Notes under the pieces: model-generated
The model's database searches: none
Told to the model about the DNA's origin: nothing
Seen by the model: the letters and a program-made list of their open reading frames with translations, nothing else
Position numbers and translations under genes: made by a program
From: Sphingobacteriales bacterium 44-61
Lineage (GTDB): Bacteria > Bacteroidota > Bacteroidia > Chitinophagales > Chitinophagaceae
Reading direction: 5' to 3'
NCBI GenBank assembly: GCA_001898405.1
Contig: MKTW01000010.1
Location: 294,405-358,404, forward strand
Length of the DNA: 64,000 nucleotides
In this document: in pieces, positions 50,720 to 60,045 of the stretch
Position numbering within the stretch: position 1 is the stretch's first letter
Layout of the letters: every line of letters begins with the position of its first letter

Positions 50720-52732
50720 ATGAAGAGAGTATTTATTTATTTACTGACGCTGAATCTTATGACTATGACTGTTAATGCCTTACCCATTGTGGAGTCCGAC
50801 ACTGCGAAACCGGTGCAGAACCGATACCCACTTAAAGCAAAACCGTATGTGCAGTTGCCGATCGGCAGCATAAAACCTACCGGCTGGTTGCGGGAGCAAC
50901 TGGTGACTATGAAGAATGGTATGGGTGGTAAATTAGATGAGCTCTATCCCCATGTGCTTGGCAAGCGTAATGGCTGGCTGGGTGGTGATGGTGATGTATG
51001 GGAACGCGGGCCTTACTGGCTCGATGGATTGGTGCCGCTGGCTTATATCCTCGATGATGCTGAACTGAAAGCCAAGGCGCAGACCTGGATAGAATGGGCT
51101 CTCAACAATCAAATGGAAGACGGTTATTTCGGACCTGTTCCTCCTGAAAAAGAGCCTGCACCCGAGCAGGGTTTACAGCGAGACCGCGCCCGTGACTGGT
51201 GGCCAAAGATGGTTATGCTGAAAGTGCTGCAGCAATACTATGATGCCACCGGAGATAAAAGAGTGATCGACCTGATGCTGAAATACAGCCGCTACCAGTT
51301 GAAAACCCTGCCAACAACACCTCTCGGGCATTATAGCTGGTGGGGATCGCAGCGCGGTGGTGATAACCTGCTGGTGGTCTATTGGCTTTATAATATTACA
51401 GGTGAAAAATTTTTGCTGGAGCTGGCTGATATTATTCATAAGCAATCTCACGACTGGACCGGTACTTTCCTTTACACCAAGGCAGTGTCCACACCTTACA
51501 GTTTCCATTGTGTGAACCTGGCACAGGGTATCAAGGAACCGGTGATCTATTACCAGCAACATCCGGAGGAAAAATACCTGGAGTCGGTAGACCGTGCTTT
51601 CAGCGATATCAAACTGTACCTCGGACAGGCACAGGGCATGTATGGTGCCGATGAGCTGACCCGTGGTGCTGACCCTGTTCTTGGTTCAGAACTCTGTTCA
51701 ACCGTAGAAATGATGTACTCGCTGGAGAATATGATCGCCATCACCGGCAACCTGAGTATGATGGACCACCTGGAAAAACTGGCATACAATACGCTGCCCG
51801 CACAGATTGAAAGAGATTATATGGGCAGGCAGTATTATCAGCAGGCCAACCAGGTGATGGTGAGCCGGCATAACCGCAACTTCGTTACGCCTTATGATGG
51901 CACTGACCAGTGTTTTGGCGTGCTGACTGGTTTCCCTTGCTGCACCTGCAATATGCACCAGGGCTGGCCCAAGTTTGTACAAAATCTCTGGCTGGCTACT
52001 GACGACCAGGGATTGGCAGCGCTGCAATACAGCAGCAGCGAAGTGACAGCAGAAGTAGCTGGTGGAACAAAAGTTAAATTCATAGAAGAAACGAATTATC
52101 CCTTTGAAAACAAGATACGTTTCACCCTTCGTTCGTCAGGGAAAGTAAGGTTCCCATTGCACCTGCGTATTCCCGGCTGGTGCAAAAAAGCCGTGATAAA
52201 AGTGAATGGTGAAATATGGGACGAACCTGCAGGCAACCAGGTGATGCGCGTAAACCGTACATGGTCTGGCGGCGATGTGGTGGAACTTGAGTTGCCGATG
52301 GAAATTTCCACCAGCCGCTGGTTCAACAATTCCATTGCTGTTGAAAGAGGCCCGTTGTTGTATGCGCTGCGGATCGAAGAAGACTGGAAGAATGTAAAGG
52401 GCACCGACCGGTATGGCGATTACCGCGAAGTGCGCCCATTATCTCCCTGGAACTTCGGGCTTTTGGAAGAAGCCATCAAATCTCCACAGACCGGCTTTGA
52501 AGTGAAGATCAATCGTAACAAAAAGAGTTATCCATGGACATTGAACAATGCACCGATCGAATTGGTGACAAAAGGCAAGCGGATACCTGAATGGCAGTTG
52601 TATAATGAAACAGCCGGACCTCTGCCTTATAGTCCCATTTCATACCTGAAAGAACAACAGCCCGAGACCATCCGGCTGGTGCCTTATGGATTTACGGTGT
52701 TGCGTGTAAGCCAGTTCCCGGTAGTGCGATAA
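50720..52732 (+). CDS. GH127-superfamily beta-L-arabinofuranosidase-domain protein
   Basis: 670 residues from the ATG at 50720, which gives the signal peptide (VFIYLLTLNLMTMTVNALP); the frame is open from a GTG at 50693. The DUF1680/GH127-type (alpha/alpha)6 barrel is shown by GSIKPTGWLREQL, GPYWLDGLVPLAYIL, YWLYNITGEKFLLELADII and GSELCSTVEMMYSLENMIAI. The Cys-rich GFPCCTCNMHQGW (C407, C408, C410) stands where GH127 has its Cys pair. It differs much from the first GH127 and may have another specificity, such as another GH127-related family. Secreted. Confidence 0.8.
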   Translation: MKRVFIYLLTLNLMTMTVNALPIVESDTAKPVQNRYPLKAKPYVQLPIGSIKPTGWLREQLVTMKNGMGGKLDELYPHVLGKRNGWLGGDGDVWERGPYWLDGLVPLAYILDDAELKAKAQTWIEWALNNQMEDGYFGPVPPEKEPAPEQGLQRDRARDWWPKMVMLKVLQQYYDATGDKRVIDLMLKYSRYQLKTLPTTPLGHYSWWGSQRGGDNLLVVYWLYNITGEKFLLELADIIHKQSHDWTGTFLYTKAVSTPYSFHCVNLAQGIKEPVIYYQQHPEEKYLESVDRAFSDIKLYLGQAQGMYGADELTRGADPVLGSELCSTVEMMYSLENMIAITGNLSMMDHLEKLAYNTLPAQIERDYMGRQYYQQANQVMVSRHNRNFVTPYDGTDQCFGVLTGFPCCTCNMHQGWPKFVQNLWLATDDQGLAALQYSSSEVTAEVAGGTKVKFIEETNYPFENKIRFTLRSSGKVRFPLHLRIPGWCKKAVIKVNGEIWDEPAGNQVMRVNRTWSGGDVVELELPMEISTSRWFNNSIAVERGPLLYALRIEEDWKNVKGTDRYGDYREVRPLSPWNFGLLEEAIKSPQTGFEVKINRNKKSYPWTLNNAPIELVTKGKRIPEWQLYNETAGPLPYSPISYLKEQQPETIRLVPYGFTVLRVSQFPVVR

Positions 52733-52757
52733 ATGACTTAGGTGGTAGAATAAAAAT

Positions 52758-52788
52758 AAACCTCTCTTTTGGAGAGGTTTTATTTTTT
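52758..52788. terminator. Terminator after the GH127-like gene
   Basis: Arms 52758-52766 (AAACCTCTC) and 52772-52780 with a 5-nt loop, followed by a T-rich tail. The mirror A-run makes it usable for the convergent gene too. Confidence 0.82.
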
Positions 52789-52837
52789 AGGAAAGGTTAA
52801 TGGAAAATTTTTCCAGATGGGGCCTCCAACGCTCATC

Positions 52838-53836
52838 CTATCTCATCACGCGCACAATCTTTTGTATTCTCTTATCCGCAGTTTCAATAAGAATAACATA
52901 AGCGCCTGCTGGAAGCTGTTCTGTTTCTATTATACAGGTGTTTTTATTTTCAACGCTTTCTTTTTTTAATACAACACCACTTACAGACAAAAGAGTGATG
53001 GAATATTTTTTTGAAGCTTCCAGGTTAAATAACTGTATGAACTTATCAGCAGGATTTGGGCCTGCTTTTACTTCGCTAAGCGCACGATCAAAAGCCACCA
53101 ACTGCACCCTGGTGTAGGAAGCAGATCCGTTAATATCCACCTCCTTTATCCTGTAAAAATTAGTCCCGGAAAAAGGTTGTATATCGGTATAAGTGTAGTT
53201 TACTTCCTGCAGGCCACAGTTGTTGCAGGCAACCGGTACAAATGCAATGGTTTCGTATAGTTGCCCTTCAGCGCTTCTTTGTACTTCATAGCCTTTTACA
53301 TTTTCTTCTTCCGAAACCTTCCAGTCTAATTGCACCGTATGATCTACCTTTTTGGCAGTAAACGAAAGCCATCTCAATGGCAGTACAGATGAAAAACTTA
53401 CTGCTGTCAGTTGTTTTATAGTGGTAACGCTGTAATTATTACTTACAGAATTGTCAGCCATGTTTACATTGCTGGTAGTTGAGGTCATAAATCCATCATT
53501 GCCGGTAAGGGGGCTATGAGCCAGTTGAAGGCTGGCCAGGATGTTTCCATTCAGTTCAGGATTGGCAACATACATTTGCAGATTGCCGGTAATTAAAATC
53601 GGCACATCCCATTCATATACCCGTTTCACGCTGGCATTAGGTGAGCCGGGCACAGGTACATACCTGTGTGTAAGATGATTGTTTTCTATGGTGATATCGG
53701 CCGTTGGCTGCAAAATAAGGCTGTCTATTGTTAAAGTAGCACCATTGCGTACAGTAATGCCGGTGGCACCAACCACAAACTGGGCAAACAATGATACCGG
53801 CAATAAAAGTAGAAGAGCAACAAATATGCGGTACAT
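52838..53836 (-). CDS. Secreted protein with type IX secretion C-terminal sorting domain
   Basis: 332 residues with a signal peptide (VALLLLLPVSLFAQ). After an N-terminal beta-solenoid-like stretch (GITVRNGATLTIDSLILQP) there is an FnIII-like segment (LRWLSFTAKKVDHTVQLDWK ... SGTNFYRIKEVDINGSASYT). The end is a T9SS type A domain (VKAGPNPADKFIQL ... GVVLKKESVENKN ... LPAGAYVILIETADKRIQKI). It would be exported through the type IX system and held at the surface. It starts 17 nt after the next gene upstream, so the two are co-transcribed. Confidence 0.8.
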   Translation of the reverse strand: MYRIFVALLLLLPVSLFAQFVVGATGITVRNGATLTIDSLILQPTADITIENNHLTHRYVPVPGSPNASVKRVYEWDVPILITGNLQMYVANPELNGNILASLQLAHSPLTGNDGFMTSTTSNVNMADNSVSNNYSVTTIKQLTAVSFSSVLPLRWLSFTAKKVDHTVQLDWKVSEEENVKGYEVQRSAEGQLYETIAFVPVACNNCGLQEVNYTYTDIQPFSGTNFYRIKEVDINGSASYTRVQLVAFDRALSEVKAGPNPADKFIQLFNLEASKKYSITLLSVSGVVLKKESVENKNTCIIETEQLPAGAYVILIETADKRIQKIVRVMR

Positions 53837-53853
53837 AACTTTATTTTGTTTGT

Positions 53854-55008
53854 TTAATCAGATATTTTCACACCGGTTACTGTAAGATGCCCCCCCTTGT
53901 TTTTTGTACCGTGTGAAACCTGCAGTATCCCTCCGGGTTCCTTGATGTAAATATCCATTGACTTGTCTACGGAGGCCCATTTATAATTGAGACCGTTTTG
54001 TGCCGTTACGATTTTAAAATTGGAAGGGTATGATATAGATAAAATTTTTTGATTAAAAAAACCAGGATCAGAAGGGTCATCATTTTCCAGCAGGTAGATC
54101 CCTATATATAGTGGATCACCATTGTCATCACTTAACATAAAACCTCCATCATCTGTACTGAGTGTTGCATTGACATCCAAATGGTACAATCCCGGCGTAT
54201 TGAAGTATATAAAAAAACCACTTGCCCTGTAGGAACCTCCAGTGTGATTAAATTGGTCTATGTCTGCATCTGTGTTGCCTTCATTGTAAAGGGCCGTCCA
54301 ACTTGCTGTTGATTGTAAAGGTTGGTCCCGTCTGAAGCAAAACCGGACCCTATCTCCGTATGCAGAGGTTTTCCAACTTGCTTTACCGTTTGCATCACTG
54401 GTCAGCACTTTACCATCCCCCTGCGAGCCATCCGTAATTTTTACAGTGCCATTTACTTCTAGCTTTTCAGAAGGGGCATCGGTACCTATTCCCACTCTGC
54501 CATTTCCTTTTATCCGCATATTTTCGGTGAAAGCATTGCTGCTGCCTGTTCCCAACACAATATCCTGGGCCACTGAAGGAGTATAAAGCTGGAGCTTTGA
54601 AGATTGCAGGCCTATGCCATACTGCGTTCCGTCGCCATTGTCATAAATGGAAATTTTATTACCGGTAGCATTAGAGAAAGATAAAGGAGAACGGGGATTA
54701 CTGTTTCCCTGAAGGCCGATATTACCATTTTTATTATTGTGCAAAAAGCTCCACCCGGAGCCGGCAAATCCATAAAAACCCATGGTGGAATCATTGTAAG
54801 TTCCAACAAAGCCATTCAGGACTGCACCTGTCTGATTGGTAAACTCAATGCCCTGGGCTACGCTGCCAGGGGAAGGATCGCCGGTAAAGCGTAATCGCCC
54901 CTGCTTGATATCTAACTTTTGAGCCGGGGTAGTAGTACCGATGCCTACTTGTGCATTGGCAGTGTCAATAATGCTTAATAATAAAGCAAATAAGCATATC
55001 TTTTTCAT
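53854..55008 (-). CDS. Secreted tail-fibre/adhesin-like surface protein
   Basis: 384 residues with a signal peptide (LFALLLSIIDTANAQ). Two VGIGTTTPAQKLDIK / VGIGTDAPSEKLEVNGTVKI repeats are typical of large Bacteroidota surface proteins with trimeric-fibre-like rods. A C-terminal C1q/TNF-like globular part follows (LYNEGNTDADIDQFNHTGG, then FFIYFNTPGLYHLDVNATLS). It is probably an outer surface structural or adhesive protein. It is the first gene of a pair with the T9SS protein downstream. Confidence 0.75.
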   Translation of the reverse strand: MKKICLFALLLSIIDTANAQVGIGTTTPAQKLDIKQGRLRFTGDPSPGSVAQGIEFTNQTGAVLNGFVGTYNDSTMGFYGFAGSGWSFLHNNKNGNIGLQGNSNPRSPLSFSNATGNKISIYDNGDGTQYGIGLQSSKLQLYTPSVAQDIVLGTGSSNAFTENMRIKGNGRVGIGTDAPSEKLEVNGTVKITDGSQGDGKVLTSDANGKASWKTSAYGDRVRFCFRRDQPLQSTASWTALYNEGNTDADIDQFNHTGGSYRASGFFIYFNTPGLYHLDVNATLSTDDGGFMLSDDNGDPLYIGIYLLENDDPSDPGFFNQKILSISYPSNFKIVTAQNGLNYKWASVDKSMDIYIKEPGGILQVSHGTKNKGGHLTVTGVKISD

Positions 55009-55217
55009 GAGGTAGAGTATTTGGCGTAAATGATTTTACTTTCAAAAATCTCTACATTGATACAGATAGAGAAACGGAATCGACGAGCGGAGCCAGGTAA
55101 TCGATAAAGGGATGACAAACGCTAATGTATTGAAAGTGAATAAGGAAAAAAGCTGGCCAGTTTTGCAACATTTAAGGAGCTGGTGTGTCAAATCTGATAA
55201 TAAACAATACCCGCGCG

Positions 55218-56576
55218 ATGATTAGGATATATATTACCTGTATTGCATTATTCATGTTATTTATTCATTATCCACTTTCTGCTCAACAGAAGTTAAGCGA
55301 ATTGGAGCCGGTATCACTACAACAGGATTTTGCATTTTTCCGCGATGCACTCCAGCAGGAACATGCAGGGTTGTACAGGTATAAAAGCAAAACGGTTTTG
55401 GATAACCTGTTTGACAGTTGCTTCTCCGAATTAAACCACCCCATGTCTCAATTCGAATTTGCTAAATCAATCATGTTTGTGGTAAGCGCTATTGAAGATG
55501 GGCACACGGGGACGAACATTCCGAGGCTTTTAATGGGCCATTACAGTGAAAAGGAAAAAATGTTTCCGGCTTATATCTATTTTATTGATAAGAATGCGTA
55601 CGTGCTTTGCAGCAGAATTAACGAACTTTCTGCCGGGATGGAGATTTTATCAATCGACAATAACCCGGCAGGTGAAATCAGGGAAAAACTATTTCAGTAC
55701 CTGCCTTCTGATGGAAGGATTGAAACGAAGAAACAACAGACACTGAATAACGGCGCATTTCCTTTCCTTTACAATTGGATCTTTGGTAATAGAGATTCCT
55801 TCATGGTAAAGTACAGGACGATAGACGGGGAAATTGGAACAACCGTTATAGGCGCTGAATTTGTAAAAGATTTTGAATGCGATAAGAAATGCGAACCGAA
55901 TGCAACTAGGGATTTGCAGTTGGATCTTCTACCGGGGAATATTGCTTTGCTTACTATCAGAACATTTGACGACAACCGGCTTTCAGGAAAATACAACTTC
56001 CATGACTTTCTCAACGCATCGTTTAACGAGATTGGTCTCAGAAAAATTCATAAGCTGATCATTGACTTAAGAGGGAATGCCGGCGGTACTGATGCATATG
56101 GACCTTTACTTTATTCTTATTTGGCAAAAAAGCCTTTTAAATATTTCTCTTCAATTGAATCTACAAAAAATAAGGTTTCATTGAAGGAAAATGCTCTTCT
56201 TGGCATGCAACAGCCGCAAAAGAACTCTTTTAACGGAAAGGTTTTTTTCTTGATTAATGGGTTAAGTTTTTCCACTACCGCAGATTTTTCCTCAATCGCA
56301 AAAAGTGATAACAGGGGAACGTTCATTGGTGAAGAAACGGGTGGAGGGTATTATGGAAATACGTCCGGGGAAACGATAAAGGTAGAACTACCCAACAGCA
56401 AAATAAATATAATCATACCTAAATTCAAGTATATAAACGATGTTAAAGCATCGGCTTATAAAGACCGGGGAGTTATTCCGGATCATATAATTAGTCCAAC
56501 GATCGGGCAGATCCTTTTGTGTAAAGATGTTCAGTTGGTCAAAGCGATTGATATGGCTTCAGGTAAAGTAAGGTGA
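55218..56576 (+). CDS. S41 family peptidase (C-terminal processing protease-like)
   Basis: 452 residues from the ATG at 55218, giving a signal peptide (ITCIALFMLFIHYPLSAQQ); a GTG at 55185 would add 11 residues. The S41 core shows EDGHTGTNI, KLIIDLRGNAGGTDA, and VFFLINGLSFSTTADFSSIA with the catalytic Ser, then GTFIGEETGGGYYGN. There is no clear PDZ domain. Members cut proteins in the periplasm or at the surface. It stands alone and shares a terminator with the next, convergent operon. Confidence 0.88.
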   Translation: MIRIYITCIALFMLFIHYPLSAQQKLSELEPVSLQQDFAFFRDALQQEHAGLYRYKSKTVLDNLFDSCFSELNHPMSQFEFAKSIMFVVSAIEDGHTGTNIPRLLMGHYSEKEKMFPAYIYFIDKNAYVLCSRINELSAGMEILSIDNNPAGEIREKLFQYLPSDGRIETKKQQTLNNGAFPFLYNWIFGNRDSFMVKYRTIDGEIGTTVIGAEFVKDFECDKKCEPNATRDLQLDLLPGNIALLTIRTFDDNRLSGKYNFHDFLNASFNEIGLRKIHKLIIDLRGNAGGTDAYGPLLYSYLAKKPFKYFSSIESTKNKVSLKENALLGMQQPQKNSFNGKVFFLINGLSFSTTADFSSIAKSDNRGTFIGEETGGGYYGNTSGETIKVELPNSKINIIIPKFKYINDVKASAYKDRGVIPDHIISPTIGQILLCKDVQLVKAIDMASGKVR

Positions 56577-56635
56577 TCAGGCTGCTGTCATTGAAACGCT
56601 TTTGATGTTTTCGATATCGGGAAGAGATCTCTCTT

Positions 56636-56672
56636 AATAAAGTATGCCGGCACATGGCCGGCATACTTTATT
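56636..56672. terminator. Bidirectional terminator between convergent units
   Basis: Perfect 16-nt arms at 56636-56651 and 56657-56672 (core AGTATGCCGGC) with a 5-nt loop, flanked by A- and T-rich ends. The right arm covers the stop codon of the DUF3570 gene. Confidence 0.88.
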
Positions 56673-57852
56673 TAAATCTCAGATTCAGGGATATAATATT
56701 TGATTGCAGGTCAATACTCTTCTTGTAATGCCCATACCTCAATTCTATCATATTAAAATGCTGCCATCCTAATATTCCTTGTGGCGGCAGCCATCGAATG
56801 CCTGCCCCAAAAAATGAACTGTTGAATTTTGAAAGGTCATAGTTACTCGTATAATACGCTTGCTGATCTGTATGTTGACCATAAGGTGCAAAATATTTCA
56901 CGGCCGTTTGCGTATAATACCGGTAGAATGGACTTACCGACAGGAAAGCATTGAGCTTGACCGGTACCTCCAGCTCTGCAGTATGTGAACGTATCCCCCA
57001 GTTATCTGTATAGTACCGGTAATAACTTCGCAGAATAAAATTATCGCCCAGAAAATAGTTAGCACGGAAGCCGATAGGGATCTTGAACCGGCTATCAGGC
57101 AGCTTCTCCTGGTGTACAGACCCATCATTGAAATAAACGCGATAGAAGGGCAGACTTAAAAAGCCGTTTTGTTGTACCAGGTCCCCCAGTATCGCTATCT
57201 GTAAACGTTGATTGATGATCTGCGACCAGGAAAATGAACCTGCGATCGTGTTGCGATTTTTACCGGGATAATGTTCTTCATCGGGGCCACCCGGTCTTAA
57301 CTCAGTTGGCAGCACCTGTTTTACCTGGTCGAGATAGGCCTGCAATTTGCCAGTGAACTCCCCGTTTCTGTTCTTTGTTTTCCTGGAATAACTGATGTTG
57401 CCACCGAAAGACTGATAATCGAATTCTGTGGAAGAAGAAAGACCGATAGCAATGGAATGCCCCTTTTGTTCGTTCTCGACTGTCCAGGTCAGAGAAGGGT
57501 AGAAGCGGGTATCGGCATGTGAAGCCGAGGAATTGCTTTTCAGGTCAATTTTGTCAGAGGAGGCAGATGTGTAATGATCAATACCAAGTTCTGCATCCAG
57601 TGAATGCTTTCTTGCTTTTTTGTCATATCCAACCAGTTTCACGTCAAACACATTCGCGATATCAGAGAGTTTTTGGGACCCGATGCCACCGGTTACGGCT
57701 GCATTATTCCCATTCTGATGATAATAACTGGATACAAGATTGATTTCATCCAGTTTTAGTTTTCTTGCCTGAAAGCCGGTTGTGTCTTTTTGCTGTCCAA
57801 AGAGTTGGACCAATGCAAAGAGGCCGGCGGCAGTGAGAAATATTCTTTTCAT
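56668..57852 (-). CDS. DUF3570 outer-membrane beta-barrel protein
   Basis: 394 residues with a signal peptide (LTAAGLFALVQLFGQQ). The family opening LDEINLVSSYYHQNGNNAAV then TGGIGSQKLSDIANVFDVKL is clear, and the rest is a large amphipathic beta-barrel ending ISLNLRFK. DUF3570 genes regularly follow DUF4266, ApbE and thioredoxin-like genes as here, so it is probably the outer-membrane part of that system. It is 20 nt after the DUF4266 gene. Confidence 0.88.
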   Translation of the reverse strand: MKRIFLTAAGLFALVQLFGQQKDTTGFQARKLKLDEINLVSSYYHQNGNNAAVTGGIGSQKLSDIANVFDVKLVGYDKKARKHSLDAELGIDHYTSASSDKIDLKSNSSASHADTRFYPSLTWTVENEQKGHSIAIGLSSSTEFDYQSFGGNISYSRKTKNRNGEFTGKLQAYLDQVKQVLPTELRPGGPDEEHYPGKNRNTIAGSFSWSQIINQRLQIAILGDLVQQNGFLSLPFYRVYFNDGSVHQEKLPDSRFKIPIGFRANYFLGDNFILRSYYRYYTDNWGIRSHTAELEVPVKLNAFLSVSPFYRYYTQTAVKYFAPYGQHTDQQAYYTSNYDLSKFNSSFFGAGIRWLPPQGILGWQHFNMIELRYGHYKKSIDLQSNIISLNLRFK

Positions 57853-57872
57853 AAATTGCTTGCTTGTATGAA

Positions 57873-58103
57873 TTAATTACAGCCGCAGCCGCCGCCGGAT
57901 TTTCCTGCGTTAGCACCGGATGCTCCTTCACGGTAAGATTGAAAACTGAGTTCCGTTTTTTCTACTTTCCGGTTGCCTAAGGTCATTTCACCGTCATTTA
58001 ATTTATTCTTCTGGTATTCCTTCACTGTAGTGCAGGAAGACAGGAATAGGAGTCCTGCGCAAGCTATCACTGGCAGGGCCCGGAAAATGGTTGTATGTTT
58101 CAT
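57873..58103 (-). CDS. DUF4266 small lipoprotein with C-terminal GCGC tail
   Basis: 76 residues. A lipobox (LLFLSSCTTVKEYQK) is followed by the DUF4266 block KNKLNDGEMTLGNRKVEKTE and a Gly-rich end, GANAGKSGGGCGCN. The two tail cysteines could bind metal or be modified. Its ATG overlaps the ApbE stop by 4 nt. Together with ApbE, a thioredoxin-like protein and DUF3570 it forms a conserved envelope operon of unknown function. Confidence 0.88.
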   Translation of the reverse strand: MKHTTIFRALPVIACAGLLFLSSCTTVKEYQKNKLNDGEMTLGNRKVEKTELSFQSYREGASGANAGKSGGGCGCN

Positions 58104-59023
58104 TGTAAATGGATATTTGAAGATGAATAAATCTTATTATGATCGTCAATAAGAATACAGGCTACGCCTTTTATCTGGTTGATCATATTGAGACCTGCTT
58201 TCACGCCCATGATCATGACCGGTGTTGTCATGGCATCCGCAAGTTCAGCATTAGGTGCGATGATGGTTACACTTTTGATACCGGTAACCGGTAATCCCGT
58301 TTTGGGATTAATAGTGTGTGAGTATTTCTGTCCGTTGATAATAACATACTTCTCATAATTGCCGGAAGTGGCAATAGCCATCTCTTTCAAAGGCAGCCAG
58401 GAAAAGACTTCTGCAGGGTTATCAGGATTACTGATCCCTACTGTCCAGTTCCTGCCTTCTCCATCTGTACCCCAGGTTGCAAGATCACCGGAAGCATTGA
58501 TGATGCCGCCGCAGATCCCTGTAGACTGTAACAGGCTTTTCGCTTTTTCTGCCGCATAACCTTTGCCGATGCCGCCAAAGCCTATCCGCATCCCTTTTTC
58601 CTTTAGCATTATAGTGCTATCCTGGTCATTTACGGCGACATTGCGGTAATTGATCAGCCGTACCATTTTCCGGGCTAGGTCCGGGTCAGGAAGTTCAGTC
58701 ATCGAGCGGTCAAAGTTCCAAAGGCTTTTATCAATTGATCCATATGTGATATCAAAAGCTCCATCGGTAATACCGGAAAGCCGTATCGAGCGCTTTACGA
58801 GTTCCAGTACTTCGCGGTCAACCTTTACTGCATCTATTCCCGCCCGGGCATTTACCTGGTTCACCTGACTGTTATCATCAAAAGTGGTGAGCAGTTTTTC
58901 AATACGTCTTATTTCATTAAAACCTGTATTAATCGCATCTGTAGCTGTTTGTTCATCACTTGCTACCACGGTGATCTCAAAATGATTTCCCATCAAACGG
59001 GCCGCCTGTTTATACTCTTTCAT
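58100..59023 (-). CDS. apbE: FAD:protein FMN transferase (ApbE family)
   Basis: 307 residues. Family blocks are present: LMGNHFEITVVASDEQTATD, RRIEKLLTTFDDNSQVNQVN, the FAD site GFGGIGKGYAAEKAK, GGIINASGDLATWGTDGEGR, and the late metal-binding NAELADAMTTPVMIMG. It attaches FMN to a Thr or Ser in exported redox proteins. No lipobox is seen, though ApbE normally acts in the periplasm. Its target is not obvious; the DUF4266 or DUF3570 partner, or another redox protein, is possible. Confidence 0.9.
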   Translation of the reverse strand: MKEYKQAARLMGNHFEITVVASDEQTATDAINTGFNEIRRIEKLLTTFDDNSQVNQVNARAGIDAVKVDREVLELVKRSIRLSGITDGAFDITYGSIDKSLWNFDRSMTELPDPDLARKMVRLINYRNVAVNDQDSTIMLKEKGMRIGFGGIGKGYAAEKAKSLLQSTGICGGIINASGDLATWGTDGEGRNWTVGISNPDNPAEVFSWLPLKEMAIATSGNYEKYVIINGQKYSHTINPKTGLPVTGIKSVTIIAPNAELADAMTTPVMIMGVKAGLNMINQIKGVACILIDDHNKIYSSSNIHLQ

Positions 59024-59032
59024 ATTGAGGAG

Positions 59033-59476
59033 TTAAGAGCTTTTGTGTATAGAAAGCTTTTTTAGCTTTTCCAGGAAAGCAGCCTTCCCGCCAGAAGGAA
59101 ATCCGTCCCATGCATATAGGACTTTGCCTTCAGCTGTAAGAAGTAAAGTGTAGGGAAATTTACCGGCTGGATTGTACCGTTCAGCAAGTTCATCATTCAA
59201 TTGCTGTTGTTCTTTTCCCAGTTGGTTTTTTTTGCTTCTTGGAAAATCAGCATTTACCAATACAAGAGATCCCGCAGCTACTTCATTAAACTCTGCTGTT
59301 TGAAATATTTCTTTTTTCAGCCGGATACATGGGGCACACCAGTCAGATCCCGAGAAGTTCAGCAATACGAGTTTTTGCTGATTCCTGGCAATGTCACTGG
59401 CCTTCTGCAGGTCAGTCAGCCAGTCCTGGGAAGAAGGGACTGTCAGGCATAACCATGCCATTAAAATATATTTCAT
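59033..59476 (-). CDS. Periplasmic thioredoxin-fold protein
   Basis: 147 residues with a signal peptide (ILMAWLCLTVPSSQ). The thioredoxin fold shows KLVLLNFSGSDWCAPCIRLK with active-site CAPC, and the cis-Pro region GKFPYTLLLTAEG. It would reduce or isomerise disulfides in the periplasm, perhaps keeping the DUF4266 Cys tail reduced. It is 9 nt upstream of apbE in the same operon. Confidence 0.88.
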   Translation of the reverse strand: MKYILMAWLCLTVPSSQDWLTDLQKASDIARNQQKLVLLNFSGSDWCAPCIRLKKEIFQTAEFNEVAAGSLVLVNADFPRSKKNQLGKEQQQLNDELAERYNPAGKFPYTLLLTAEGKVLYAWDGFPSGGKAAFLEKLKKLSIHKSS

Positions 59477-59548
59477 ATTCTAAAAAGTGAATTGATTGAA
59501 TAAAATAATTAACTGCTTTATATGCAGAGATAATGGAGGATGGTATGA

Positions 59549-59941
59549 TCAATCAATACGGGGAGGCTGAAAAACATTTCCGGTAAAAGAATTGAACAGC
59601 CGGCTGTCGTCCGGCGGAATTGTATAAGTGAGTAAATTATCTGTAGTGATTTTAACCTCTTCTGCTGCAGGTTTTGGAGCAGCGGCTGTCATCAGCATAA
59701 AGAAGTGATGGGGACACGTTTTAAATGGTAATTCCCTGTCACGGGCATAGTCATAATCCGGATCAGAAGGATTGTCCTGAACATAATGCTCTTTCAGGAA
59801 GGCTGCAAAGGAAATATTTCCTTCCATTCTGATATGTTCCTTATAATGCTGCAAAAGGACGGGAAATTTTGCAAGCTGTTCCAGTTGAAAAACAGCTACC
59901 GTATATATCAGGAGAAATACTATCGCAACCAGTTTCTTCAT
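59549..59941 (-). CDS. Hypothetical membrane-anchored/secreted protein
   Basis: 130 residues. The N-terminal hydrophobic helix (LVAIVFLLIYTVAVFQLEQL) acts as anchor or signal. Then come LLQHYKEHIRMEGNISFAAF, LKEHYVQDNPSDPDYDYARD and RELPFKTCPHHF, a pattern seen in small Bacteroidota proteins near metal-transport or redox genes. The KTCPHHF Cys-His-His could bind metal. It is the likely first gene of the thioredoxin-apbE-DUF4266-DUF3570 operon, 72 nt upstream. Confidence 0.65.
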   Translation of the reverse strand: MKKLVAIVFLLIYTVAVFQLEQLAKFPVLLQHYKEHIRMEGNISFAAFLKEHYVQDNPSDPDYDYARDRELPFKTCPHHFFMLMTAAAPKPAAEEVKITTDNLLTYTIPPDDSRLFNSFTGNVFQPPRID

Positions 59942-60045
59942 TCACAAATAAGATACATAAAGTCTGCAATATAGCCAAGATTGCCTATTACCCTTCTGTT
60001 AATTTGCAATTTGTTAACTGCTGGTTCAACCCATGCTGGGGTCAT

